Below the pieces are notes generated by a model that did no database searches, had not been told where the DNA came from, and was given only the letters and a program-made list of their open reading frames with translations. Positions 40,401 to 51,100 of a stretch of DNA of 64,000 nucleotides are shown here, one piece after another; the first letter of the stretch is position 1, and each line of letters starts with the position of its first letter. The translations under genes were made by a program, and so were the position numbers. Source of the stretch: Ascidia mentula (lineage: Eukaryota; Chordata; Ascidiacea; Phlebobranchia; Ascidiidae); assembly GCA_947561715.1 (NCBI GenBank), contig OX387198.1, positions 16,988,001 to 17,052,000 on the forward strand, in the 5' to 3' direction.

Positions 40401-40673
40401 GATGTAAAAAATCAACATTCAACACTTGTAAGGGTAGCTATTGTGGCAATTTGCATCAGACAAATCATATACTCTTCTTTAGAAAATTCAAAAACTTTTG
40501 CAACGAATTGATCAATTAGAAAAGCTGATGAAACCTGCAAAGGTAAACAGAAAGATTAGCATTGAATTGGTCTTTTTGTATGATGTCCATTTTGATATTA
40601 AGTAAAGTGTAAGAGTTAGCAGTAAAAGTTGTTTCTTTGGTTTCAGAAAAGAAAACACTGCACAATTCAATGA
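37481..40673 (+). CDS. GBP/atlastin-type large GTPase with CaaX box, copy 5
   Basis: Exons 37481–37735, 38001–38150, 38247–38402, 38504–38560, 39527–40000, 40056–40127, 40191–40427, 40483–40542, 40647–40673; 495 residues. It shares E309, V345, E349 and I356 with copy 3 and adds F369I (exon 6), K397E and M401K (exon 7). The GTPase motifs and terminal CTIQ are intact. It is the last complete gene of the array. Confidence 0.88.
38707..39282. mobile_element. Fold-back MITE in intron 4 of GBP-like copy 5
   Basis: Same element and position as in copy 3, with the same altered right terminus. Confidence 0.8.
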
Positions 40674-40946
40674 GGAAATGGTAGCCTTGACTGATGCCAT
40701 AATTCACCAGTCCACCTATTTTGCTTGTATTTGAGTTGTACAGAAGCTAGTTCATACGTAATGCCGTGGCTTTTATATCAGTAGTTTTGTAGAATTTGCT
40801 GTTGTGTGAAGTGGTTTTTCCTTTTTTCATGTTCATGCCGAGGTTTGAATTTGATAAGTTATGGAATGTCCCTAGTTAAATTTAAAGTTTTTAAGTGCAA
40901 AATCCAATTCATGTGATGCATATTTGTTCTTCGCCGGCAACGCTAC

Positions 40947-42050
40947 AAGTATTAATTGATTGTGTTTTTGCCATTGGCTGGTCGCCTAAATATTTCAACC
41001 ATTAAAAAATTACGAACTGTGTGAAGTAGGCATTTTCCTACAGATATGATAGAACTTGTCCAAACGTGGTTGGGTGTGAACACGTGGTTGGGTGTGAACA
41101 CGTGGTATATTTTTACACTCCAACCGATTACAGTCTTTGTTTGGACAAGTTCTATCATACCTGTAGGAAAATGCCTAATTTACACAGTTCGTAATTTTTT
41201 TGGTTGGTGCAGATACATCAGGTCACGTATATAATCGGGGATGGTTTGGAAGAAATAAAACATTTTATTTTTAATAAACTACAACCTACTGAACAACTGT
41301 AATGCGTTTTGCAACAACGCTTTTCCAGGTCCTCAGGACGCTACGTTACGACTAACCACAAGCCCATGCTGCCCGTACGACGGTTGGTACGTATTAACTG
41401 ACGTCATACTCACATGGTTGACAGTGGGCTATTGTTAGGGGTTACGGCTAAATACGCTTGATTTAAAGTCGAAGTGTAATTAGGATTGGCAGTACAATTT
41501 TGCAACATTTTCATCTCATATTTTCTGTTATGTTTTAGTGCAATTACGCCTTCGCACTTTGACATCGGTAAAAACGTTCAAGATATCTTTATCTTGTGAT
41601 TTTGCATGCCTAATTTTCTCGTCTAATTTCGATATAAATGTTTACTTCACAAAGTGATACTCAATCACCGCACCATGCTTTCTGTCACATAACTTTTGTC
41701 GACTTTTTCATCGCTTCATTGTCTTGCCTTTATAATCTGCCGCTGTCAATGCGACGACCTGGAGGCAGAACAGTGAAATTGTATGTAAAAAAACCTCGAA
41801 CCAGATTATGTGATAATTGTATCACTTTGTTTCGTAAATTAAATTCCGCATTATTCTTTATTAATTGATCTCGATTAAAATGTCATTTTAACGTCAAAAC
41901 TCACGTTTATCGAAGTAACTTGGTTTGAGGCACTGTAAATACAATTGCTGGTGTAGCATAACGTTGTAAGAAATTAGTTTGTAAAACAGTTTAGTGAGTT
42001 TAGTTTGTGTGAAAGAAAGTTCAGGATTATTCTTAGTTTGCCAAAAATAA
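40947..42050 (+). repeat. Truncated sixth unit, right end of the array
   Basis: The unit start is present again: anchor motif at 40947, altered boundary inverted repeat at 40996–41216, then unit-like sequence through the region equivalent to 9000–9300. Similarity to the unit stops near 42000–42050, where unique flank and a dispersed repeat begin. No GBP-like gene is present in this remnant. Confidence 0.9.
40996..41216. repeat. Rearranged inverted repeat at the truncated sixth unit
   Basis: The right arm is complete. The left arm stops after cttgtccaaac, about 40 bp short. The spacer motif gtggttgggtgtgaacac is tandemly duplicated at about 41066–41103. It is a third structural state of the same hairpin. 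Confidence 0.85.
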
Positions 42051-42270
42051 GAGAAAGACAAAGAAATTCTTTTAGAAACAGTAATTGGCCCAACGGTGTC
42101 ACGTGAGAGAGAGCGGAAAAGGGAGGGAGCTAGCGCTGCCATACGAAATCAACGTGCAGTGACTGGTGCGTTCAATTACAGAATTAAAATATAAAGTAAC
42201 AAAAACATTGAATCAAGCAGGTAAATGTTAAAATAATAGATTTGAGAAAAGGGGTGTAAAAATGTAAACG
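42050..42270. repeat. Dispersed repeat shared with the unit 4 insertion
   Basis: Contains tttagaaacagtaattggcc and downstream sequence similar, with small indels, to 25590–25800. It marks the point where array similarity stops. Confidence 0.75.
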
Positions 42271-42526
42271 TAAAAGCTTGAAAAAGAAAAAAAGGCCTAA
42301 TAAAAGAAATCCAATCTTATGCGGTGCAATAGTTGATCACAAGTTCTTTTGCCTTTCATACCCTATATATCGATGCACTTCCGTGCAGACTCATGGTGAA
42401 CAGCGTTAAATGGGACGGCGATTTACGCGAAGGCGATTGGAGATACAATTGGCCTCGCGAGCGTTCGGGCCTTGCACATTTCCTTCGTCATAGGTAATGG
42501 CAGTGCACGTCACCACCTATGCCGTG

Positions 42527-43000
42527 GGATCTTCGGTAGGAGACAATTTCCTGCCTTCTTCTTCCGCTGCTGATCGTCCCTCTGTCTGGTCCGCCCGTCC
42601 CCCTTGTGTTTGTTTGAGGCGATTGTAATGAACAACTTCTCATTTGCCCTCGATCTCATACGTCACGGCTGACTTAACGATCACCACTTTGTATGGACCC
42701 TCGAATGGCAGGTGTTCTGTCACTTTTAGCGAAGCCATGCGCCGTCTTTGTTTCCGCAACGTCTCACGGGCAACCTCTTCTGCTAACTGGAGTCTAGCAT
42801 GTAGACCTTCTATAGTAGTTCCGGGAAGGAATCCCGCTGGACGGGAGCACCGAATAAATCTGCTCGAAGTGGCAGAGCGTGGACATTTACCAAATAATGT
42901 GGTGACACACTTGTACTTTCATGGACATTTGCATTATAGGCAGCCGCCACCGCCAAAAGCGCTTCATCCCAGCAGCGTTCATCGCAATGTACGTAATAAA
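42527..43000 (-). mobile_element. Decayed Ty3/gypsy pol: integrase C-terminal end
   Basis: The minus strand reads WDEALLAVAAAYN and ESTSVSP, the typical end of a gypsy integrase core. After a frameshift near 42812 comes a charged helix (ARETLRKQRRR), then EGPYKVV and VHYNRLK, the classic C-terminus of gypsy Pol. The frame ends at TAG 42527–42529 after an acidic tail. Against family expectation the segment between the charged helix and EGPYKVV is too short, and one TGA lies before VHYNRLK. It is therefore a dead relic. The region upstream on that strand (to about 43170) shows no further pol similarity that I can see. Confidence 0.8.
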
Positions 43001-43251
43001 AAAATAATATACAAAAAATGTGATTTTCGAAGAAACGTCCGAGCAATACCTGGCCTACCCTTACAAAACGTTTCATTGCGGAACCAACATCATCAGAAGG
43101 AGAAAATGTTCATAGATTCTGCGAGTAACAAACGTTTCTTTCCCGATAGAAGCCCGAATGCAAAAAAATACAGTCTATAATCGTATAGAGCAAATTGTTA
43201 CATATTTTGTCACCTTCCCACAACACACTTTCATAGACACGCAGTAACCCT

Positions 43252-44039
43252 TCAGGAACAAATTTGTTTGGTGATTGAAATATTATCGATGGCCATGTCT
43301 CCTCTATTGTCTTTTCCACGTGTTCCAATAATCCGAACCTGAGTAATTGTGAATGTTATATTCCGCCCATTTACGAAAATATCCTTAATCTTACAAATTT
43401 CCACTCATGAAACTGAACAGAAACTTTCCTGGTTCATATGAAATAAACTAGTATTGCTTAGTTTGAGATAGAATTTCATACAGTCGCATGAGAAGGCAGG
43501 ATCTTCCCATTCCCAAAAAAACCCTACTAGGCGATCTCGGTTATTGTTTATTGGTCACCAGATTAACTAGCAGCACAACCGAAGTTTGGAGTGTAGATAG
43601 TGTGGTCAAGATATACTGGTTTACAAGCGCGCAACTTGTCAATAGGGGATCTCCGCCACTGAAAAAAGCTTGTTCATGTGAAAACAATTTTCACAGTACC
43701 TAAGCTATTGCAAAAAAGCAGTTGGTATTATTTGTTCATACCTCACATTTTTATGTTTTGTGCTTGAAAATATTTATTTAAATTAGCGATTATTGTATTT
43801 GCCAACGAGTCTTTGTCATTTTATGGGCGATTTATAATTAATCACTAAATTGTGGCCATATTTTGTAACAAAACCGGTATAACTTATACTTACTTTTGAT
43901 TGGTTCTGTTTCCGGTGAAGAGGTCAATACGCTCTTGAGTCGAACCATTGTAAACTTGATGGTTCATAGATTCAAAAACAATCAATGGTGGATGGTCTGT
44001 TGAGAAACCAATCAATGCACATAAAAGTATCGAAAGCAT
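43252..44039 (-). pseudogene. Truncated paralogue of the reeler–MAM gene
   Basis: Three pieces match the gene at 44865–48078. The signal-peptide exon at 43894–44039 (starts MLSILLCALIGFS, with a good GTAAGT donor) is 146 nt, in phase 2 instead of phase 1. A remnant of exon 5 near 43400–43440 reads RKVSVQF but is preceded by an in-frame TGA. The last MAM exon at 43252–43338 is intact (RIIGTRGKDNRGDMAIDN, then a stop). The reeler core, the Pro-rich exon and exon 4 are missing, and only about 550 bp separates the first and last exons. A fragmentary tandem duplicate; transcription cannot be judged. Confidence 0.75.
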
Positions 44040-44864
44040 GTTTATGAAAACCAAACAAAGGATACCAGGCAACCGTAACAAAACACGAAGCCCTTTAAAC
44101 CATCCACAGTTTTGAGTGTGAGCACTGTACTGTGGACTTTGTGCTCTGGTTCGAAGGCTAAGGCAATTTTCTTTTTCTGCCCAAATTGACAGGAAAAATC
44201 CGACATCGTGCAAGCCTTACTTTATTCAGGTTTGTGGATCTTAGAAATTGTACCCCGACCAACAAAAAAGCTACAAAAATAGCGCCACCTAATGGATCAA
44301 ATTAGGGTTACTGGTCTGTCGGTATCCGCATGTATTTGAATTCACTCTCGTTCTACATTTAAGTGAACAGACTTCCTTACGATGGAAGTTGCTTTTACTT
44401 GATTTTTTGTTTCTGCGCGGAAATTGGAATTTTTGCAAATGAAACTAAATATCCAAGCTGTTTTGAAACATTATGCGGTTTTAGCTTTAGGCAACGACAG
44501 CCTTCATAACTTAACAAATGTAATTAGTTTATAAACACACATATTTTCTCTCTTTTTTCAAGAGCAACAACAATGTAGATGCCAGTACAGATTTCTGCTA
44601 CTTACCAACTTGACATTTGAAACCCAACTTTGCGGTGCTTCAACCTAGTTTTAATGTTTCGTTTCTTGTATTGCAACCAGATGCGTCATACATTGTTTTC
44701 AGCCAATCCCACTACATTGCCGCAAACAAATACTTCCAAAACCAACCTTTGAATCCCTCTCTGTATATTATTTAAATTTGTATTCCGACACACAACCATT
44801 CCAAGCTGATTGTACAGTTTATTACTTTTGGTGAAATCGTCAAAAGATTTTAACCCAAAACATT

Positions 44865-47800
44865 TTATGAGGGACACTTTCCTTCGGTGATGGATACGTT
44901 GTCGATGGCCATATCTCCTCTCCAATCTTTTCCTCGTGTTCCGACAATTCGAACCTAGATGATTGTACGAGTTACATTAACAAGAAAATAAAAATTGCAC
45001 GAAATGCTTTGTCGGCTTCCAAAATAAACTGAAAATTGACAAAAACGCAACTTGTTTGTTATTTGAAATCATAAGGTGCGCAGGCTTCGCAGCCAGGGCA
45101 TTGCAGGCAAGCTGGATCAGCCACTTTTTCCGACAAGTCGGAGCGAGATCTGAAAAATCAAGCTCCCGGCGAGGTTTGAACTCACGACCCTGGGCTAACC
45201 AGGCCCAACGCTCTACCAACTGAGCTACAGGAGCTCAGTGGCTTCACGGGGTAAATTGTGACCAAGGTACACTGGTGGGCAAGCGCACAACTTGTCAGGC
45301 GACCTTCACATACGTAGGCGATCTCCACCATCGTAATAGTCAAACAACGCAGAAGTAATACCGAGAGCTGGGATCATGGAATACGAGAGCTAAGATCGCC
45401 AAACATAAAGTGCCTGCGCAGTGGGGCGAACCTGCCTTGCTATGCGAAAGTATGATATTACTTCTGCATCATTTTATTATTTAGGTAATACTGCACCGGA
45501 AACCAATATGTGCAAACATAAAAAAGGGTAAGCGGGTACACTAGTGATACTGATAAAAATAGATTTCATAACTTTTCTGATTATGTGGTTGCTACAATAA
45601 ACATTTATTATCGTCTGGCGTGAAATGCGTTCTTGAAAAAATTGTGTTTTTTGGCAATTCGTAAAAACGTATAATTGACTTGATTATGTTTTGTCCCAGC
45701 TATCTTAGCTACACACATACTCACCATTGTATAAAACTTCTCATCAAATTGAACCGAGACTTTTCTCCAGGAGTTGTGTGGCATCACACGCCGCGTCATC
45801 TCTTTTTTAAACCAGGAAAATACGGACAACTTGTGTTGGTTGTATGGTTTAGCGAACAGGTGAACGTTGTGGTGATGATAAAACTGGAGACAGAAACATC
45901 CTCGAAGATCACGATCAGTGTGCAAACTTACTCTGTCGCCTTGTCCCATCGGTTTACTAGCTTCCAAGTACATGTAGTACATTCCTACGACATTATCAAA
46001 ACAAATATTACTGATCTTCTTCTCGAAAACTTTTGTAATTAAGCAAGGCTGCTACAAATTTGTTAAAATTGATGTTCGACCACCAATGTACGTTAAGCAC
46101 AATATTCCTAACCATATTCAAATAAATCATATTGGTTTGTAGCAGTCTCCCTGCATAGTAAAACAAAATGATGTACAGTTTTACCATCTGCAGCGGACTG
46201 AGGTCCTGTTCCATTTGAAGGAGTCGGGCCCTTCATTTGCATCCACATTGGTGTCATGGGAAAACGAAATCTTCTGTGAGGCATCCATCCAAAGTGTGCA
46301 AAAATATTTCTGTAGTTTTTCTGTCCTGCCATTTTCCATCCTCCCCACATTTTTGATTCGAAGCTGCTGCTGTACTCTGTGGAGAAAACAAAATGTAAAC
46401 AGGTCGACAGAAAAGTCAAGCGACTTCTATGCCGAAAAATATGCGGTATTACAACATCGCTAAGGAAATGTATGTGAAAACTTATTCTTACTGTTGGGTG
46501 GAACTGATGTTCTTGCTGCATACCGACAACCCATTCCTCCTGGCATCATTGGCAAAATTCGTGGCATTTCGGTGGTTTCTACCGTAAACGGAAGTGCAGT
46601 CGGTTCTGACGTAGCTGGCGGGGGAGGTTCTTCGATTGTTGTTGGTTCTGGAGTTTGGGGAAGTTCCTCGATTGTTGTTGGTTCTGGAGTTTGGGGAAGT
46701 TCCTCGATTGTTGTTGGTTCTGGAGTTTGGGGAAGTTCCTCGATTGTTGTTGGTTCTGGAGTTTGGGGAGGTTCCTCGATTGTTGTTGGTTCTGGAGTTG
46801 GGGGAAGTTCCTCTATTGTTGTTGGTTCTGGAGTTGGGGGAGCTTCCTCGATTGTTGTTGGTTCTGGAGTTGGGGGAAGTTCCTCTATTGTTGTTGGTTC
46901 TGGAGTTGGGGGAGCTTCCTCAGAAGTTGTTGTCGGATGAGGAGGGGGAGGGGGAGGAAGTGTTGTTCCTGGAAGAGGAGGTTCCACTGCAACTGTTGAA
47001 GGAGCAAGAGGAGGCTCCTCAGTTGAGACTGGAGGTGCTGGGGGTGGTTCTTCAGTAGTAGGTACAGGGCAGGGTAATGGTTCAGTTATTCCAACTTGAA
47101 ACGTAACAAAATTCACCACAACAGTTGCCCTGCAAATATTTAAAAAATTAAACCCACATTTCTGGTTTCACAAGCTTCATTCATAAAAATCATGCCCAAT
47201 GAAATTTTATTGGAAAGCAATGACAAAAATGGCAGAATATATTCCGCTGGGAAATATCAATACCTTATTGTAAGCAATCCGATACATGGACTTGGAGCTG
47301 TCCACGATGCCGTCACAGACCTTCCCTTGTTATTTCCATTTGCATGAGAGAAAGCACTTCCAATTCTTCTGAAACATGGAGGAGTTTGAAAGTCTGCAAG
47401 TCCTTCAGCGCTGAAGGTTCCAACAGCTTCATCTACACTGTCACGTACTTGAATGAAAACTCCTTTAAAATCTTGGGGACCAGAAACCGTAACTGCAAAA
47501 CAAAAGTTTGATTTCAAAAAATTTTGTAACTAAAATACACAAATGGTTTGCAATCACTTGATATAGTTTTCTCCGTATAAATAGACCTAGTTTGGTGCCC
47601 AACGGATGACGATCGCCACAAAGTGGAAGTCTTTGCCTGGCCGTATGGTCAGCAAGATCATCTACAAGAGTCACTCCAAGAAAACACTGGCTTGATAGCG
47701 AGTCGTACAAAAATGAACTCAAAATCGTGAAGCGTCCCTCATTTACAAAAACTGCAACTACTGTTACGAAATAGTTCCATGAAGAAATACAGGGGTTAAA

Positions 47801-48078
47801 TTTTTCACTTTTAATATGGTTTATTTCTTAAGAATTTTCTCTTTTTAGTGCTTCAAAATCACTCAGCAGGTTTTAGTTAGTTTTTTTCAAAACTTACTTA
47901 GAAATTGCCCAGAGCCCAGGGGCGACGCGGTTGCACTGAATGAAAGGTTTTGGGCTGTAAAACCCGAGTCAATGTGACCCTGGGGGTTCATGGACCCACA
48001 TACGCCCAAGGGTGGACCAGTGGACAGTCCAGAAACTGCCGAGAACCCAATTAGAGAACACAGAATTATCGAAATCAT
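44865..48078 (-). CDS. Secreted reeler – Pro/Glu/Thr-rich – MAM protein
   Basis: Six exons, in transcript order: 47898–48078, 47264–47492, 46492–47129, 46185–46376, 45725–45984, 44865–44954. Phases are consistent, all splice sites are GT–AG, and the product has 529 residues. Signal peptide about 1–17 (MISIILCSLIGFSAVSG). A reeler domain spans exons 1–3, with C27 in CGSMNP, then SGPQDFKGVFIQVRD and SVTASWTAP. A Pro/Glu/Thr-rich stalk built from a 12-residue repeat follows. Exons 4–6 form a MAM domain (KGPTPSNGTGP, YYMYLEASKP, SWRKVSVQF, GTRGKDWRGDMAIDN). Both domains are extracellular adhesion or recognition modules; the combination suggests a secreted matrix or defence protein, but no function is proven. 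A tRNA-like sequence lies in intron 5. Confidence 0.85.
45161..45234 (-). tRNA. tRNA-like sequence, anticodon-like GGT, possibly a SINE head
   Basis: On the minus strand a cloverleaf can be drawn: 7-bp acceptor (GCTCCTG/CGGGAGC), D arm GCTC/GAGC, T arm GTGAG/CTCGC with loop TTCAAAC. The anticodon stem has 6 pairs around CTGGTTA, making the sequence one base long, and position 37 is T. These oddities, and a location inside an intron, favour a tRNA pseudogene or SINE head over a functional tRNA-Thr. I see no A-rich tail. No CCA is encoded. Confidence 0.5.
46629..46921 (-). repeat. 36-bp coding minisatellite, about 8 copies
   Basis: Perfect or near-perfect 36-bp tandem repeats inside exon 3 of the reeler–MAM gene encode EE[L/A/P]P[P/Q]TPEPTTI. 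Variants alternate LPP, APP and LPQ, and the last three copies are nearly identical, so the array is still expanding or being homogenised. The Thr/Pro content suggests an O-glycosylated spacer. Confidence 0.95.
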
Positions 48079-48164
48079 GTTTATGGTAACTGAACAAGAC
48101 TACCGCCAACTTGGTTGTGCGACAATCTGATACACAATAACGACATATTACAAACAAACCACAA

Positions 48165-48172
48165 CTTATATG
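48165..48172 (-). promoter_or_regulatory. Possible TATA box of the reeler–MAM gene
   Basis: CATATAAG on the minus strand lies about 90 nt upstream of the start codon, which would leave a 5' leader of roughly 60 nt. Only motif and spacing support it. Confidence 0.3.
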
Positions 48173-48199
48173 ACACGAAATTGCTCTTAAATACTCTTA

Positions 48200-51100
48200 A
48201 CAACTTAACCACATACGAAAATAGAATATTGAAAAATGTGTTCATTACTTTCTGTTATATATGACAACCACTACGCATGTGTTTAAACGTTTTCCTTTCA
48301 TAACGTTTACTTCCACCAATTCCGACACTATTTCGTCCACAAAACACTGGCCATAAAATGCCAAACCTTTTAGCTCCTTTTCGCTCTGTTGAAACCTTTA
48401 ATATTGCAGCTGCAGAGAGCTTTAAGTGGTTTTTACGTGGCGCGAATTTTAGCTTCAGGCAACGAACTCTCCCTATAGCTTGAACAAATGACGCAATACA
48501 ATCTTAAACTATGCACCAAAAAGGCTGTAGGAACAATACGTTTGTGTTGTTTCCAGAAATATTTCTAAAGTGGATTACCTTTATTTTTTTTGCACTTAGT
48601 AGGACTGTATGTTCATATTTAATGTTAATGTTTACAGTCAAAAATTAATTCAGAAACAAACCAGCGGAATATGGTGTTGCAATCTGCAGCGTTTAATGTC
48701 AGCTAGTTTTGTAATGGATGTTTTATCGAAATGCGTCGTAAGTGGCGCGACAGGAGTTCGAATTGCCGAAGGCTAAAACTTTTTTTAAGCAGCGTCATCA
48801 TGATCATGGCTTGCTCGGTTTGTTTGTCAATTAAACCTGTTCCTTTCAGGGCCACTCACAATTTTGCCGACACATGTTTACAGAATCTGTGTCCCTATAT
48901 TTGTTTTAAGCAAGTCAAATACGTGCAGTTGTCCCGAAGTTTGCAGTTTGTTCACCTTTGTATTTGTGCTTAATGTTTGTTTGTCGTAATCAATGCATTG
49001 TGCAATTTTCTTCTCCATAACTACAAGAAATATATTGTGTGTCAACTTTGTCACTGTATTGTTGTAATAGGCTAACAATGCGGGTAATTCTTATGCTTAC
49101 ATCTCACTTACAACACAAAACGTACAGTGTGCATATTCCTAAAATAATATGCATTACTGAAAGTCGGTGATCGCCAGCTTGCAGTTTTTAGTTTTAGATC
49201 CCAATACACGAGATGTTCAGATAAAACTATTAATTTTATTACATATTGAATGCAACACCACAAGTTCTAAATCAAACCACACATTTTTGTGATTTTGTGC
49301 TTTATGAAATGAAACGATATATATTTATAAATACATATATTGATCGACTTCAGATGAAGTTTTATAATCACGGAACATTTTATGAAAAGTAACCGTGATC
49401 ACTCAAGCACAACAGTGTCGAATGACGCGTTGCTGCTCTGTTAAAAATAACTCTACGTTAATTGTGTTTAAGTTTTTTTTCCAGTTGAAAGGTTTCCATC
49501 CCTGGATAACGCATTCTATACTACTTACCAGACAATTGTTTGCGGTACTGTTTGTCGTTCGAAATGCTTTTTATCTATTTGCAAAATTATTCAGTTGCAG
49601 TCAATGTCGCTTGTCAAACCTTGGACCTCGAATGACTATTACAAACCTATTTAACTGTAACGTGCTTTTCCAGCGGATCGGCGGCGCTACACGCTACACA
49701 ACAGTTTTAGCTTTTAGTCTAAATGTGTTGAAAACACGCGCCAAAACACAGATACAGTGGCCAAGCCCGCAGAACACAACACACACTTGTATTCAATACA
49801 ACTGAATGACCGGCACAACATCAACGCGCCAGAACAGGAACGGTTTTATACTTACAGTGTATATGACACGGTCATGACAACATCTACAACAAACTTGTTT
49901 CAAAAAGTAATTCGGTTCTACGTCAACTGAAAAATGTAGAAAACTGCACAGAAAGTAGCGGCGACCAAAGATCGCAAACCATTTTCGCTATAGCGACTTT
50001 AATGCCACACTAGGCGCTTGCGTCAAAATATGCAATGTTTACATAGGAGAAGGCGCCTTATATTGCAGATATCGAGAGCCCACAAATTACGTTACCGTAA
50101 AGGTCAGGACAAAGTTTTACGTTATGCAAAAATATGTCACTGTGACGTCACAAACTAAAGGCTTATTTGTCCCTAATTATCGGAAGACCATAGGGTACAG
50201 CAGCAACGACACTGTTCTGAACTTCGATAAGACGGGGGATGTTGCGTTGCTCAGTGACATTACATGACGTCATTTCAGGTGTGATGTCATAACCTTTAAC
50301 CTCACCTTTGTGTTTACTTTAATTTAATAATTTCAACATTTCCACTTACAAACTACATTGATTGTGGCGATTCAATCAAATCATTTATAACGCGAACTGG
50401 TAGGCAACGCAAATGCCAGACAAATAGTGGTATTATGACAGAATAACTTTGTTGCATAATCAGCTAATTTGGTCAGATTTTCTCGGCGGTTTTTGCCAGC
50501 CTCAAAATTCAATTACTTGCCTATTTTGCTATGAGTGGACAAAACGAAGATGCTTAAGTGTCGGTTTGTCTCAGTCGTGTTTTCAAAATTTCATACATTA
50601 CGTCAGCGATCATAAATGCTTTAACCACAAGAACACCATGTCCCAGTAATTGTTGTATTATTGCACGTCTCAACAAGACATAATAGGTCGAAACAGCGGC
50701 CATCTGTCTGCAGCTCAAGTTAACATCAAAACCCGTTTGTTGCACTTGTTCATTTGTTGTCCCCTGTTTAATGCAATACTATGCTAAACCAGATTTACAA
50801 TGCAAACGCGTAAAGCTTGCTGCCAGCACTCACACGACTAAGCGCCTTATATGACGTCACGCAACAATAATCTCGCTTTCCCACGATTTCGTTCGCAACG
50901 GTTTAAACGTAAATTTGATGACAAAAAAGAACTCTTACTTTAAACACAATTGTGCATACATTTTGCAGACATGGCAAATACTGGCACACTTACTAAGCTT
51001 TTTTGAGACCGATCTATATGTAGATATATGCTGCCCGTGTGAAATCACAAGTTGCATTCAAATGTCACAAAGTTAACAGACAAAAAACATTACCCACGCT

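Larger units (their letters stand above)
32627..40946 (+). repeat. Tandem unit 5, subtype A
   Basis: Fifth unit, 8320 bp, nearly identical to unit 3. The GBP-like gene in this copy has three private amino-acid changes in exons 6 and 7. No gene is visible in 35885–37480. Confidence 0.95.

Noticed and set aside
1..40946. The regular repeats as a CRISPR array or prokaryotic operon
   Set aside because: Units are 8 kb long with spliced genes and eukaryotic retroelements; there are no short spaced repeats.
42644..43180. 178-codon plus-strand open frame
   Set aside because: Antisense to the Ty3/gypsy integrase relic, with no domain signature of its own.
43585..43650. Sequence resembling intron 5 of the reeler–MAM gene as proof of collinear duplication
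   Set aside because: In the pseudogene it lies between exon 1 and the exon 5 remnant, not after exon 5, so it is more likely a small dispersed repeat.
46494..47058. Long plus-strand open frames (148, 140 and 114 codons) with repetitive Gly/Val/Ser, Leu/Glu and Cys/Trp sequence
   Set aside because: They are antisense readings of the 36-bp minisatellite in the Pro-rich exon; the minus frame fits the exon phases of the reeler–MAM gene.
49395..49805. 136-codon plus-strand open frame as a possible gene
   Set aside because: No signal, domain, repeat or splice context; within chance expectation for a 64-kb AT-rich window.
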